Source of the DNA: Gemmobacter lanyuensis
Lineage (GTDB): Bacteria; Pseudomonadota; Alphaproteobacteria; Rhodobacterales; Rhodobacteraceae
Length of the DNA: 64,000 nt
Assembly: GCF_014652355.1 (NCBI RefSeq)
Contig: NZ_BMYQ01000004.1
Span: 124,001-188,000 of the forward strand
Direction of reading: 5' to 3'
Below the pieces are notes generated by a model. The model saw only the letters and a program-made list of their open reading frames with translations. It was not told where the DNA came from and ran no database searches. Of this stretch, positions 56,031 to 64,000 are shown in pieces. A program made the translations under genes and the position numbers. Numbering within the stretch: the first letter of the stretch is position 1; each line of letters opens with the position of its first letter.

Positions 56031-56480
56031 ATGTCCGAGATCGAAGCCCTTGAGGCCGAGGCCGCCGCCCTTGTCCTGCCCGCCTTTTCCGAAGAAACAG
56101 CCCTGCGTCTTGGGCTGGATCTGGTCGAACTTGCGCGTGCCGACGGCCTGCCGGTGGTGATCAATGTCCGCACCGCCGACCGCACGCTCTTTCACGCGGC
56201 CCTGCCGGGGTCGAGCCCGGAAAACGACGCCTGGGCCCGGCGCAAGTCCAATGTGGCGCTGCATTTTCACGCGCCTTCGCTGCTTGTTGGCGCCCGGCTG
56301 CGCGCCAAGGAACGGACATTGGCCGATCAGGGCCTGCCTGCTACCGATTACGCAGCCCACGGCGGCGCGGTGCCGATCCGGGTGCAAGGCACCGGGGTCG
56401 TGGCGGTCGTGACCGTTTCGGGCCTGCCCCAGGTCGAGGATCACCGACTGGTGGTTCAGGCGCTGCGCCGCCTGCTCTGA
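56031..56480 (+). CDS. UPF0303 family protein (heme-degrading/HbpS-like fold)
   Basis: 149 residues from ATG 56031, where AAAGGA has good spacing; ATG 56016 is possible. The patterns GLPVVINVRTADRTLFHAALPG and HGGAVPIRVQGTGVVAVVTVSGLPQVEDH are typical of UPF0303, related to the HbpS/GlcG fold. Molecular role unknown; some relatives bind haem or cobalamin-like ligands. It diverges from the lipoprotein gene and precedes accD. Confidence 0.85.
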   Translation: MSEIEALEAEAAALVLPAFSEETALRLGLDLVELARADGLPVVINVRTADRTLFHAALPGSSPENDAWARRKSNVALHFHAPSLLVGARLRAKERTLADQGLPATDYAAHGGAVPIRVQGTGVVAVVTVSGLPQVEDHRLVVQALRRLL

Positions 56481-56582
56481 CCCGTTTGCCGGGGTCCGAC
56501 AGGCCCCGGCCCCTGTTCAGATTGCATTTCGCCCTTTTGCGTCTTATTTCGAGGGCCGACATCGCACAAAGGGCCATCCGGC

Positions 56583-57482
56583 ATGAACTGGATCTCGAAC
56601 TACGTCCGTCCCAAGATCAACTCGCTCTTCTCGCGCCGGGAAGTGCCCGAGAACCTGTGGACGAAATGCCCCGAATGCGGGACGATGCTGTTTCACCGCG
56701 AACTGGCGGACAATCTGAATGTCTGCACGCATTGCGACCATCACATGGCGATCACGCCGCGTGACCGGTTCAAGGCGATGTTCGATGGCGGCGTGTTCCT
56801 TGAGGTCAAGGTGCCCGAGCCGCTGGCCGACCCGCTGCATTTCCGCGACCAGAAGAAATACCCTGACCGCATGAAGGCTGCGCAAAAGTCGACCGGCGAA
56901 AAGGATGCCATGCTGGTGGCCGAGGGCGAGGTGATGCGTACCCCCATCGTCGCCATCGCGCAGGACTTTGCCTTCATGGGCGGGTCGATGGGCATGTATG
57001 TCGGCAATGCCATCATCGCGGCGGCGGAACGGGCGGTCAAACTGAAACGCCCGCTGGTGCTGTTCTCGGCCGCGGGCGGGGCGCGGATGCAGGAAGGCAT
57101 CCTCAGCCTGATGCAGATGCCGCGGTCCACCGTGGCGGTGCAGATGCTCAAGGAAGCGGGTCTGCCCTATATCGTCGTGCTGACCCATCCGACGACCGGG
57201 GGGGTGACCGCCTCCTACGCGATGCTGGGCGATGTGCAGATCGCCGAACCCAATGCCCTGATCTGCTTTGCCGGCCCGCGCGTGATCGAACAGACCATCC
57301 GCGAAAAGCTGCCCGAAGGGTTCCAGCGCGCGGAATACCTGCTGGATCACGGGATGCTGGACCGCGTCACCCACCGCAAGAACCTGCGGGAAGAGCTGGT
57401 GACCATCATCCGCATGCTGACCCGGCAATCGCCCGCAGTGCATGGCGACCTGCCTGCCACGGCCGAAGCGCCCAAGGCCTGA
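56583..57482 (+). CDS. accD: Acetyl-CoA carboxylase carboxyltransferase subunit beta
   Basis: Forms malonyl-CoA with AccA in fatty acid synthesis. 299 residues. The zinc finger is CPEC (about 35-38) and CTHC (about 54-57); the carboxyltransferase core contains [18 protein letters not shown] and [17 protein letters not shown]. 102 bases after the UPF0303 gene. A hairpin between accD and folC may partly end its transcript. Confidence 0.97.
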   Translation: MNWISNYVRPKINSLFSRREVPENLWTKCPECGTMLFHRELADNLNVCTHCDHHMAITPRDRFKAMFDGGVFLEVKVPEPLADPLHFRDQKKYPDRMKAAQKSTGEKDAMLVAEGEVMRTPIVAIAQDFAFMGGSMGMYVGNAIIAAAERAVKLKRPLVLFSAAGGARMQEGILSLMQMPRSTVAVQMLKEAGLPYIVVLTHPTTGGVTASYAMLGDVQIAEPNALICFAGPRVIEQTIREKLPEGFQRAEYLLDHGMLDRVTHRKNLREELVTIIRMLTRQSPAVHGDLPATAEAPKA

Positions 57483-57497
57483 CGCCCGTTTTCGCGC

Positions 57498-57521
57498 GGC
57501 GGTCGCTTCCGGGCGACCGCC
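57498..57521 (+). terminator. Hairpin after accD
   Basis: GGCGGTCGC / GCGACCGCC, a 9-bp stem with TTCCGG loop, followed only by TTACC. A weak intrinsic terminator at best. Confidence 0.45.
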
Positions 57522-57572
57522 TTACCGCCCCTTGGGGCTATCCTCGCCCCAATCTGCCCGCTGCGAGGCCCC

Positions 57573-58850
57573 ATGACCGATACGACCCGTTCCGACGCCA
57601 TCCTTGCCCGGATGATGGAATTCCACCCCAAGATCATCGACCTGACGCTGGACCGCGTGCATCGCATGCTGGCAGCACTGGATCACCCTGAACGGAACGT
57701 GCCGCCGGTGATCCACATCGCCGGAACCAATGGCAAGGGCAGCACCCAGGCAATGATCCGCGCGGGCCTTGAGGCGATGGGGAAACGTGTCCACGCCTAT
57801 ACATCGCCGCATCTGGCTTGGTTCCATGAACGCATCCGGCTGGCAGGTGAACTGATCACCGAAGACGCACTTGCAACGCTGCTTGATGAATGCGTGACTG
57901 CGAATGGCGGCGAAGAGATCACCTTCTTTGAAATCACCACCTGCGCGGCCTTTCTGGCCTTTGCGCGCACGCCTGCCGATTACACCCTGCTTGAGGTGGG
58001 TCTGGGCGGGCGGCTGGATGCCACCAATGTGATTGATCATCCGGTGCTGACGGTGATTACCCCTGTCTCGATCGACCACCAGCAATATCTGGGCGAAACC
58101 CTGCCCGAAATCGCCGGCGAAAAGGCCGGGATCATCAAGCGCCACGTGCCCTGCGTGGTCGGCCCGCAGATGGAGGATGGCCTCGCCGTGATCGAGGCCC
58201 GCGCCGAACGCCTGGGCGCCCCGGTTCTCGCCTATGGCCAGCATTGGCATGTCACGACTGAACGCGGCCGGTTGATCTATCAGGATGAACGCGGCCTCTT
58301 GGACCTGCCGCTGCCCAATCTCCCCGGCCCCCACCAGATCCAGAACGCAGGCGCCGCCCTGGCTGTCCTGCGCCATCTCGGCGCTGATGAGGCCGCTTGC
58401 GAAGCGGCCGTGACCCGTGCCTTCTGGCCCGCCCGGATGCAGCGCCTGAAGACCGGTCCGCTGGTCGAGGCCGCGCCGGGGGTGGAGCTATGGCTCGACG
58501 GTGGCCACAACCCCGCCGGGGGTGAGGCGATTGCCGCCACGCTGGCCGCGATGCCCCAACGCCCGACACACGCGATCTGCGGGATGCTGAACACCAAGGA
58601 CATCGGCGGCTATCTCCGCCCTCTGACGTCCTGCCTGAACAGCCTTCACGCCGTCTCGATCCCAGGGGAAAAGAACACCCTTCCCGCCGAAGTGACGGCC
58701 GAGGCTGCCACCGCCGCTGGTATCCCCGCCCATATTGCCGAGAACGTGGCTTCGGCCCTGCAGGCCATCGCCGCCCAAGACCCGCAGGCGCGGGTGCTGA
58801 TCTGCGGCTCGCTCTATCTCGCCGGGACGATCCTGCGCGAAAACGGCTGA
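57573..58850 (+). CDS. folC: Bifunctional folylpolyglutamate synthase / dihydrofolate synthase
   Basis: 425 residues. GTNGKGST (about 49-56) is the P-loop of Mur-type ligases; TSPHLAWFHERIRL, LEVGLGGRLDATNVI and PVSIDHQQYLG are FolC signatures; the C-terminal domain has WLDGGHNPAGG. It adds glutamate to dihydropteroate and folates. accD-folC neighbours are common in Proteobacteria. Confidence 0.95.
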   Translation: MTDTTRSDAILARMMEFHPKIIDLTLDRVHRMLAALDHPERNVPPVIHIAGTNGKGSTQAMIRAGLEAMGKRVHAYTSPHLAWFHERIRLAGELITEDALATLLDECVTANGGEEITFFEITTCAAFLAFARTPADYTLLEVGLGGRLDATNVIDHPVLTVITPVSIDHQQYLGETLPEIAGEKAGIIKRHVPCVVGPQMEDGLAVIEARAERLGAPVLAYGQHWHVTTERGRLIYQDERGLLDLPLPNLPGPHQIQNAGAALAVLRHLGADEAACEAAVTRAFWPARMQRLKTGPLVEAAPGVELWLDGGHNPAGGEAIAATLAAMPQRPTHAICGMLNTKDIGGYLRPLTSCLNSLHAVSIPGEKNTLPAEVTAEAATAAGIPAHIAENVASALQAIAAQDPQARVLICGSLYLAGTILRENG

Positions 58851-58863
58851 ACAAAAGGAAAGT

Positions 58864-58958
58864 GAGGGGGCGTTGCCCCCTCGCGCCTTCGGCGCTCACC
58901 CCCAGGATATTTTTTCCAAGATGAAAAGGGTCCGGGTTTCATCTTGGTCCAAATATCC
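58864..58958. repeat. Composite of two hairpins and a long inverted repeat
   Basis: Three structures in a row between convergent folC and rppH. First GAGGGGGC / GCCCCCTC (58864-58882); then GCGCC-TTC-GGCGC (58883-58895); then a 22-bp inverted repeat GGATATTTTTTCCAAGATGAAA (58905-58926) against 58937-58958, matching 19 of 22 positions. This resembles repeated intergenic units of Rhodobacterales; copies elsewhere cannot be counted here. It probably ends both transcripts. Confidence 0.65.
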
Positions 58959-59050
58959 CCGCCGGAGGCAACGGAGACCAGCGGCCAGAGGCCGCGCAGG
59001 CGACCCAAATGCAATGCGCGGCCAAGGGCCGCGCGCCGCCGGGTTCGGGA

Positions 59051-59533
59051 TCAGGCCAGATGGGGCCGGAAGGCCGCAACGACCTGTTCGTAGACTGCGC
59101 GTTTGAAGGGCACGATCGAGGCGACCATGTCATCTGCGCGGGTCCATTGCCAGCGGTCGAATTCCGGGTGGTCGGTTTCGATGTTGATCTGGTCATCCCG
59201 GCCCAGATAGCGGAACAGGAACCATTTCTGCTTTTGCCCGCGGTATTTGCCGTCCCAGACCCGGCCCAGCAGTTCTGGTGGCAGGTCGTAGGTCACCCAG
59301 TCTTCGGTCTTTGCGACGAATTCTACGAGATCCTCGGTCACGCCGGTTTCTTCCCACAGCTCGCGCAGCGCGGCGACACGCGGCTTTTCGCCCGCGTCGA
59401 TCCCGCCCTGGGGCATTTGCCAAGCGGGCGTGCTGCTGTCCTTGCGGTTGCCGCAGAAGATCAGCCCCTGCGGATTGATGAGCGTGACGCCCACGCAGGG
59501 GCGATAGGGCAGGTCGGTTGCGGTCTGGGTCAT
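59051..59533 (-). CDS. rppH: RNA pyrophosphohydrolase (Nudix)
   Basis: 160 residues. The Nudix box [20 protein letters not shown] (about 43-62) is complete (GX5EX7REUXEEXGU) and the [10 protein letters not shown] start and [11 protein letters not shown] block are typical of RppH. It removes pyrophosphate from the 5' end of mRNA, starting RNase E decay. 40 bases after ctpA in the same direction. Confidence 0.93.
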   Translation of the reverse strand: MTQTATDLPYRPCVGVTLINPQGLIFCGNRKDSSTPAWQMPQGGIDAGEKPRVAALRELWEETGVTEDLVEFVAKTEDWVTYDLPPELLGRVWDGKYRGQKQKWFLFRYLGRDDQINIETDHPEFDRWQWTRADDMVASIVPFKRAVYEQVVAAFRPHLA

Positions 59534-59573
59534 CTGATATCGGGGCCGGTCACCCGGCCCCCCTTCCTTGCGA

Positions 59574-60926
59574 TCAGTTTTCAGCCTTGACGGTAATGGC
59601 GGCGGCCCCTTTCAGGATGTCGACGGCATAGGCGAGCTGATAGTCCTCGTCGCGCAGTTTGGCGGCTTCGGCGGCCTTGGCCTGCTCTTCCTGATACTGG
59701 CGCTTTTCGTCCTCCGTCATGCTGTCATTGGACAGCACGCCGCGCAGATCTGCCTCGCCCTTGGCCTTGGCCGCGGCTTCGGCGGCGGCGGCCTCGGTTC
59801 CGGTTTCGCCTTCTTTGGCGATCGGCTGGTTCACCACCACATCCGGCGAGATGCCGAGCGACTGGATCGACCGGCCCGAGGGCGTGTAGTAGCGCGCCGT
59901 GGTCAGGCGCATCGCGCCATCGCCACGCAGCGGGATGACCGACTGGACAGAGCCTTTGCCGAAGCTCTTGGTGCCGACCACGATGGCCCGGCGGTGATCC
60001 TGCAGCGCGCCCGAGACGATTTCCGAGGCCGAGGCCGACCCGCTGTTGATCAGCACCACCATCGGCTTGCCATCGATCAGGTCGCCTTTGTTGGCGTTGA
60101 AGCGTTCGCCATCCTGCGGGTTGCGGCCGCGCGTCGAGACGATCTCGCCCTTGTCGAGAAAGGCGTCTGACACCTCGATCGCCTGGGTCAGCAGTCCGCC
60201 GGGGTTGTTGCGGAGGTCGAGGACCAAGCCGTTCACATTCTCCATCCCGCCGAGGCTTTCGACCGCCTTTTTCAGCTCTTCCTGCAGGCCCGGGAAGGTC
60301 TGGTCGTTGAAGGTGGTCAGGCGGATCACCACGGTATTGCCGACGACGCGGCCTTTGGCGGCGGTCAGCTTGATCGTGTCGCGGATGATCGAGACATCGA
60401 ACGGGTCTTCCGTCCCTTCGCGCACCACGGTCACGACGATTTCGGACCCGACCTCGCCGCGCATCTTGTCGACGGCTTCGTCCAGCGTCAGGCCCAGCAC
60501 GCTTTCGCCATCGACATGGGTGATGAAGTCGCCGGCCTGGATCCCGGCCTTGGCGGCAGGGGTGTCATCCATCGGGGTCACGACTTTGACAAAGCCGTTT
60601 TCCTGCGTCACCTCGATGCCCAGCCCGCCGAATTCGCCGCGGGTTTGCACCTGCATGTCGCTGAAGTCATCGGCGGCCATATAGCTCGAATGTGGGTCAA
60701 GCGAGGTCAGCATGCCGTTGATGGCCGCTTCCATCAGCTTCTTGCTATCCACCTCTTCGACATACTGGGCGCGGATGCGTTCGAAGATGTCGCCGAACAG
60801 ATCGAGCTGTTCATAGACCGAACCCCCTTTGTCGGCCTCTTGTGCGATGAGAGGGCCAGCAAGCTGCGTCGTCAGCAGCACCCCCGCCACCGTCCCGCCA
60901 AGCGCGGCCATCATGTATTTCTTCAT
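59574..60926 (-). CDS. ctpA: Carboxy-terminal processing protease (S41 family)
   Basis: 450 residues from ATG 60926, with a signal peptide or anchor ([18 protein letters not shown]). PDZ domain (about 95-170), then the catalytic Ser in [15 protein letters not shown] and Lys in [13 protein letters not shown] Lys/Ala-rich helical tail closes the protein. It cleaves periplasmic proteins; in Proteobacteria it often controls peptidoglycan hydrolases, which fits the EnvC-like gene just upstream. Confidence 0.95.
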   Translation of the reverse strand: MKKYMMAALGGTVAGVLLTTQLAGPLIAQEADKGGSVYEQLDLFGDIFERIRAQYVEEVDSKKLMEAAINGMLTSLDPHSSYMAADDFSDMQVQTRGEFGGLGIEVTQENGFVKVVTPMDDTPAAKAGIQAGDFITHVDGESVLGLTLDEAVDKMRGEVGSEIVVTVVREGTEDPFDVSIIRDTIKLTAAKGRVVGNTVVIRLTTFNDQTFPGLQEELKKAVESLGGMENVNGLVLDLRNNPGGLLTQAIEVSDAFLDKGEIVSTRGRNPQDGERFNANKGDLIDGKPMVVLINSGSASASEIVSGALQDHRRAIVVGTKSFGKGSVQSVIPLRGDGAMRLTTARYYTPSGRSIQSLGISPDVVVNQPIAKEGETGTEAAAAEAAAKAKGEADLRGVLSNDSMTEDEKRQYQEEQAKAAEAAKLRDEDYQLAYAVDILKGAAAITVKAEN

Positions 60927-60945
60927 CGCCTGCCCATCCTCTTCC

Positions 60946-62148
60946 TCAAGGCACCTGCTGCGCGCCGGCCAGGGGCGCAGTTGCCGCAAACCATGGCATG
61001 GGATCAACCGGTTCGCCCCCTTGCCGCAGCTCTACATACAGTGTTTCGGTGTCGCGTGCGCCACCGCCGTCTTGCGCCGAGACGAGGAATTCCTCCATGC
61101 CCGGTTCACCGCCTCCCATCAGGCCCAGCGGTGCGCCTTCGGCCACCACTTCGCCCACCTCGCCATAGACCGTTTCCATCCCGGCGAGAATGAGAAGGTA
61201 GCCCGCCCCCGGTTCGAGGATGATCACGTTTCCGAAATCCAGCAAGGGGCCGCGATAGCGGATGGTGCCCGACCAGGGCGACGTCACGAGCGATTTCTTG
61301 CGCGCCGCCAGCACCATGCCGGGGCGCCGCACGCCCGCGCCGTCGGCCTCATCAGGGCGGCGCAGGATGGTGCCCAGGACGGGCAGGGGCAGCTGACCAT
61401 GGGCAAAGCCGAAATCCTTGATATCGGCGCTTTCGATTTCGTTCAGTGCAAGGCCCGCGGCAAAGGCATCCAGCGTGTCTGCGCTTTCCAGCAGGCCCTT
61501 CAATACCTCGGGGTCTTCGGTAAAGCGTTTGGGCAGGTCGGTGCGGTCGGAAATGGCCTTGGACAGGGCCGTCCGCGCCTCTTGTGCCACGCGCAGGCCC
61601 TGGGCCAGCGTCTTGCCCGCCGCAGTCTGCAGGGCGCGCAGGTCGCGCACCTCTTGCAGCTGTTTGCGAAGCAGTTCAGCCTCGGCCTGCAGGGCGGGGG
61701 TGACATCGGCGATCATCATCCCCGACCGCGCCGTGCCCAGCGGCCCCGAGGGGTGGAGCAGCAGAAGGGGGGCAGGGTCCGCCTCCATCCGGCTCAGCAC
61801 GCCGACCAGCTGGGCCACGCGGTCGCGCTTGGCCTCGAACTGCAAAAGCAGCGTCGCCTCGCGGATCGAAGCCTGACGCAGGCTTTCGCGCAGGGCGGTC
61901 AGGCCTTCTTCATAGGCGGTGATGGTCTGGGTCAGGGCCTGAACGCGGTCGCGCGCCTCGCGCGCCTTGTCCAGCGCCTCGACCGCGGTTTGCAGATTGC
62001 CGGCGGCGCGCTGCGCTTGGGCGGCCACGGTCTGGGCGCCCTCTGCGACCGGGGCGGGGGCGGTGTCCTGCGCATGCAGCACCGCGCCGGAGGCGCCCAG
62101 TGCGACCAGCAAAGACAGCAGGGCGGGAAGGCCGTTCAGCCGCATCAT
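60946..62148 (-). CDS. EnvC-like murein hydrolase activator with degenerate LytM domain
   Basis: 400 residues from ATG 62148 (62145 possible): signal peptide ending AVLHAQ, a long coiled coil (about 45-245) and a C-terminal M23/LytM domain. The usual zinc ligands are changed: the His pair regions read DFGNVIILEPGAG and LYVELR instead of HxxxD and LHFE. As for E. coli EnvC, it should activate amidases rather than cut peptidoglycan. It lies 5 bases after gpmI and 19 bases before ctpA. Confidence 0.88.
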   Translation of the reverse strand: MMRLNGLPALLSLLVALGASGAVLHAQDTAPAPVAEGAQTVAAQAQRAAGNLQTAVEALDKAREARDRVQALTQTITAYEEGLTALRESLRQASIREATLLLQFEAKRDRVAQLVGVLSRMEADPAPLLLLHPSGPLGTARSGMMIADVTPALQAEAELLRKQLQEVRDLRALQTAAGKTLAQGLRVAQEARTALSKAISDRTDLPKRFTEDPEVLKGLLESADTLDAFAAGLALNEIESADIKDFGFAHGQLPLPVLGTILRRPDEADGAGVRRPGMVLAARKKSLVTSPWSGTIRYRGPLLDFGNVIILEPGAGYLLILAGMETVYGEVGEVVAEGAPLGLMGGGEPGMEEFLVSAQDGGGARDTETLYVELRQGGEPVDPMPWFAATAPLAGAQQVP

Positions 62149-62153
62149 CCGGC

Positions 62154-63680
62154 TCAGGCTTTGACGATCAGGCTCTGGCCCGTCATCTCGGCCGGTTGTG
62201 GCAGCCCCATCAGCTCCAGCACCGTGGGCGCAAGATCGGCCAGACGCCCACCCGCGCGCAGCTGCGCCCCGGCGGGGCCACCCACCAGAATGACCGGGAC
62301 GAGATTGGTGGTATGCGCAGTATGAGGCCCGCCGGTGACGGGATCGACCATCAGCTCGCAATTGCCGTGGTCGGCGGTCACGATCATGGCGCCGCCCGCC
62401 TTTTCCAGCGCGGCAAGCGCCTGGCCCAGGCCGTCATCCACGGCCTCGCAGGCCTTCATCGCGGCTTCCAGGCTGCCGGTATGGCCGACCATATCGGGGT
62501 TGGCGAAATTCACCACGATCAGGTCATAGCCCTTTTCGATGGCACCCACCAATTGCGCGGCCACTTCGGGTTCGCTCATTTCCGGCTGCAGGTCATAGGT
62601 CGCAACCTTGGGCGATTTTGGCATGAAGCGGTCTTCTCCGGTCGAGGGGCTTTCTTTCCCGCCGTTCAGGAAGAAGGTGACATGGGGATATTTCTCGGTC
62701 TCGGCCAGACGGAACTGGCTGCGGCCGTGCTGTGCCACCCATTCGCCCAGCGTATTGCGGATGTCCTGCTTGGGATAGGCGGTGGTCATGAAGGCGTTAT
62801 GGCGGGTCGAATAATCCACCATGCCCAGAAGCGTCGCCCAGTGCGGCCGGGCCGAGGCATCGAAGCCGTCAAATTCGGCATCCCCCAGCGCCAGAAGGAT
62901 TTCGCGCGCGCGGTCGGCGCGGAAGTTCAGGCAGAAAAAGCCGTCGCCGTCGCGGGTGCCCGCGTAATCGCCAATCACGGTGGGGGCGATGAATTCGTCG
63001 GTTTCGCCGCGCTGATAGGCCATGTCCACGGCGCGGGCCGGGTCAGTCGCGGTTTCGCCTTCAGCCTTGACCATGGCATCAAAGGCGCGGCCCACGCGTT
63101 CCCAGCGGTTGTCGCGGTCCATCGCCCAGTAGCGCCCGATCACCGTGCCGACGCGCACACCCGCGGGGAGCTGCTCCATCAGTTCACGCACGAAGGTGGT
63201 GGCGGACGACGGTGCCACATCACGCCCGTCGGTAATGGCATGCAGCACGACAGGCACGCCCGCCTCGGCCACGGCGCGGCAGGCGGCCAGAACATGGGTG
63301 ATATGGCCATGCACGCCGCCATCCGACACCACGCCCATAAGGTGCGCGGTGCCGCCGGTTTCCTGCAGCTTTGCGATGAAGGCGCGCAGGGCGGCGTTCT
63401 GGAAGAACGACCCGTCCTCGATTGCCAGATCGATCTGGCCCAGATCCATCGCCACCACGCGCCCCGCGCCGATATTGGTATGCCCGACCTCGGAATTCCC
63501 CATCTGGCCGCTGGGCAGGCCCACATCGGGGCCATGGGTGATCAGCAGGTTATGCGGGCAGCCCGTCCAGATCCGGTCGAAATTGGGGGTGGTAGCCAGG
63601 GCCGGGGCATTGGCCGCGCGCTCTTCCCGATAGCCCCAACCATCCAGAATGCAGAGAACGACGGGCTTCGGGGGGGTCAT
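62154..63680 (-). CDS. gpmI: 2,3-bisphosphoglycerate-independent phosphoglycerate mutase
   Basis: Interconverts 3- and 2-phosphoglycerate with two Mn ions. 508 residues, normal. CILDGWGYRE (about 9-18) holds the first metal Asp; LPSGQMGNSEVGHTNIG (about 56-72) contains the catalytic Ser; TADHGN near the C-terminus gives metal Asp and His. AAAGGA precedes the ATG. First gene of the gpmI-envC-like-ctpA-rppH unit. Confidence 0.97.
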   Translation of the reverse strand: MTPPKPVVLCILDGWGYREERAANAPALATTPNFDRIWTGCPHNLLITHGPDVGLPSGQMGNSEVGHTNIGAGRVVAMDLGQIDLAIEDGSFFQNAALRAFIAKLQETGGTAHLMGVVSDGGVHGHITHVLAACRAVAEAGVPVVLHAITDGRDVAPSSATTFVRELMEQLPAGVRVGTVIGRYWAMDRDNRWERVGRAFDAMVKAEGETATDPARAVDMAYQRGETDEFIAPTVIGDYAGTRDGDGFFCLNFRADRAREILLALGDAEFDGFDASARPHWATLLGMVDYSTRHNAFMTTAYPKQDIRNTLGEWVAQHGRSQFRLAETEKYPHVTFFLNGGKESPSTGEDRFMPKSPKVATYDLQPEMSEPEVAAQLVGAIEKGYDLIVVNFANPDMVGHTGSLEAAMKACEAVDDGLGQALAALEKAGGAMIVTADHGNCELMVDPVTGGPHTAHTTNLVPVILVGGPAGAQLRAGGRLADLAPTVLELMGLPQPAEMTGQSLIVKA

Positions 63681-63764
63681 GCGCGGTCCTTTCCTTGATT
63701 GCTGGGGTTTTACGCCGCGCGGCCCAAGGGTGCAACGGGCTTCACCCGCGCCATCGCGCGCCCG

Positions 63765-64000
63765 TCAGGCCCGGTGATAGGGCGCGCCCGCCAAGATCGA
63801 GGCCGCGCGATAGAGCTGTTCCGTCAACATGACGCGGACGAGCATATGCGGCCAGACCATACGCCCGAAGCTGATCGAGAAATCGGCACGCGCGCGCAGG
63901 GACGGCGCGATCCCGTCCGCGCCCCCGATGATGAAGGCCAGATCCTGCCGCCCGCCATCGCGCCAGCGGGCCAGATGTTCGGCAAATTCCGGGCTGGACA
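63765..64000 (-). CDS. rlmH: 23S rRNA pseudouridine-1915 N3-methyltransferase, C-terminal part
   Basis: 78 codons visible; the N-terminal half lies beyond the right edge. The frame reads [18 protein letters not shown], then [20 protein letters not shown] and ends AGAPYHRA, which are the SPOUT-type SAM-knot and C-terminal signatures of RlmH (the common end is PYHR). It methylates pseudouridine in the decoding region of the large subunit. It runs towards gpmI, 84 bases away. Confidence 0.95.
   Translation of the reverse strand, partial: SSPEFAEHLARWRDGGRQDLAFIIGGADGIAPSLRARADFSISFGRMVWPHMLVRVMLTEQLYRAASILAGAPYHRA

Overview
The window looks like chromosome of an alphaproteobacterium of the Rhodobacter/Paracoccus group (Rhodobacterales). 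The DNA is GC-rich throughout and genes are packed head to tail. The most diagnostic block is hemN / fnrL / uspA / ccoNOQP / ccoGHIS with FNR boxes in the gaps, a layout known from Rhodobacter. I see no prophage, insertion sequence, CRISPR array or compositionally foreign island. Nearly all genes are ordinary core or niche genes; the less explained signals are mostly in intergenic DNA and in a few proteins with altered active sites.

Region by region. 1-5700: 3' part of a YejA-type binding protein, then yejB-yejE-yejF (oligopeptide/microcin C ABC importer) and a glycosyltransferase, closed by a strong terminator. 5700-19000: oxygen-responsive respiratory and haem block: hemN and fnrL diverge around an FNR box, uspA and ccoN diverge around two FNR boxes, then ccoNOQP, a LysR regulator, a DUF2270 membrane protein and ccoGHIS with its own FNR box. 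19000-26150: haem synthesis (hemC, hemE, hemF) mixed with a small membrane protein, an aminotransferase, an SDR that lacks the usual catalytic lysine, an RsmC-like methyltransferase and clpS. 26289-35560: HAD hydrolase, a D,D-carboxypeptidase with a SPOR domain, a fumarylacetoacetase-family enzyme, an FAD-linked oxidase, YceI, and the tesA / ybbA-ybbP cluster. 35760-41580: an inositol-type catabolic operon (TIM-barrel isomerase, sugar ABC transporter, SDR, IolG dehydrogenase) behind a GGAA-N6-TTCC palindrome that resembles the rhizobial IolR operator. 41588-49080: periplasmic unknown, argE, mnmH converging on a selD fused to an FAD oxidoreductase domain, a lone HyuA-type protein and a tRNA-Met. 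49248-55900: LysR regulator, OmpA-like protein, GNAT, CinA-like protein, map, msrB and Rhodobacterales unknowns. 56031-64000: UPF0303, accD, folC, a composite hairpin repeat, rppH, ctpA, an EnvC-like factor, gpmI and the 3' end of rlmH.

How the parts fit. FnrL likely senses low oxygen and raises the high-affinity cbb3 oxidase (ccoNOQP), its copper/assembly factors (ccoGHIS) and the oxygen-independent HemN, while HemF does the same haem step in air; HemC and HemE feed both routes. ctpA, the EnvC-like protein and the SPOR carboxypeptidase all act on the cell wall. selD and mnmH together form the selenophosphate to 2-selenouridine tRNA route. Start sites were chosen by Shine-Dalgarno spacing and family N-termini; family assignments are from motifs read by eye, with no database search.
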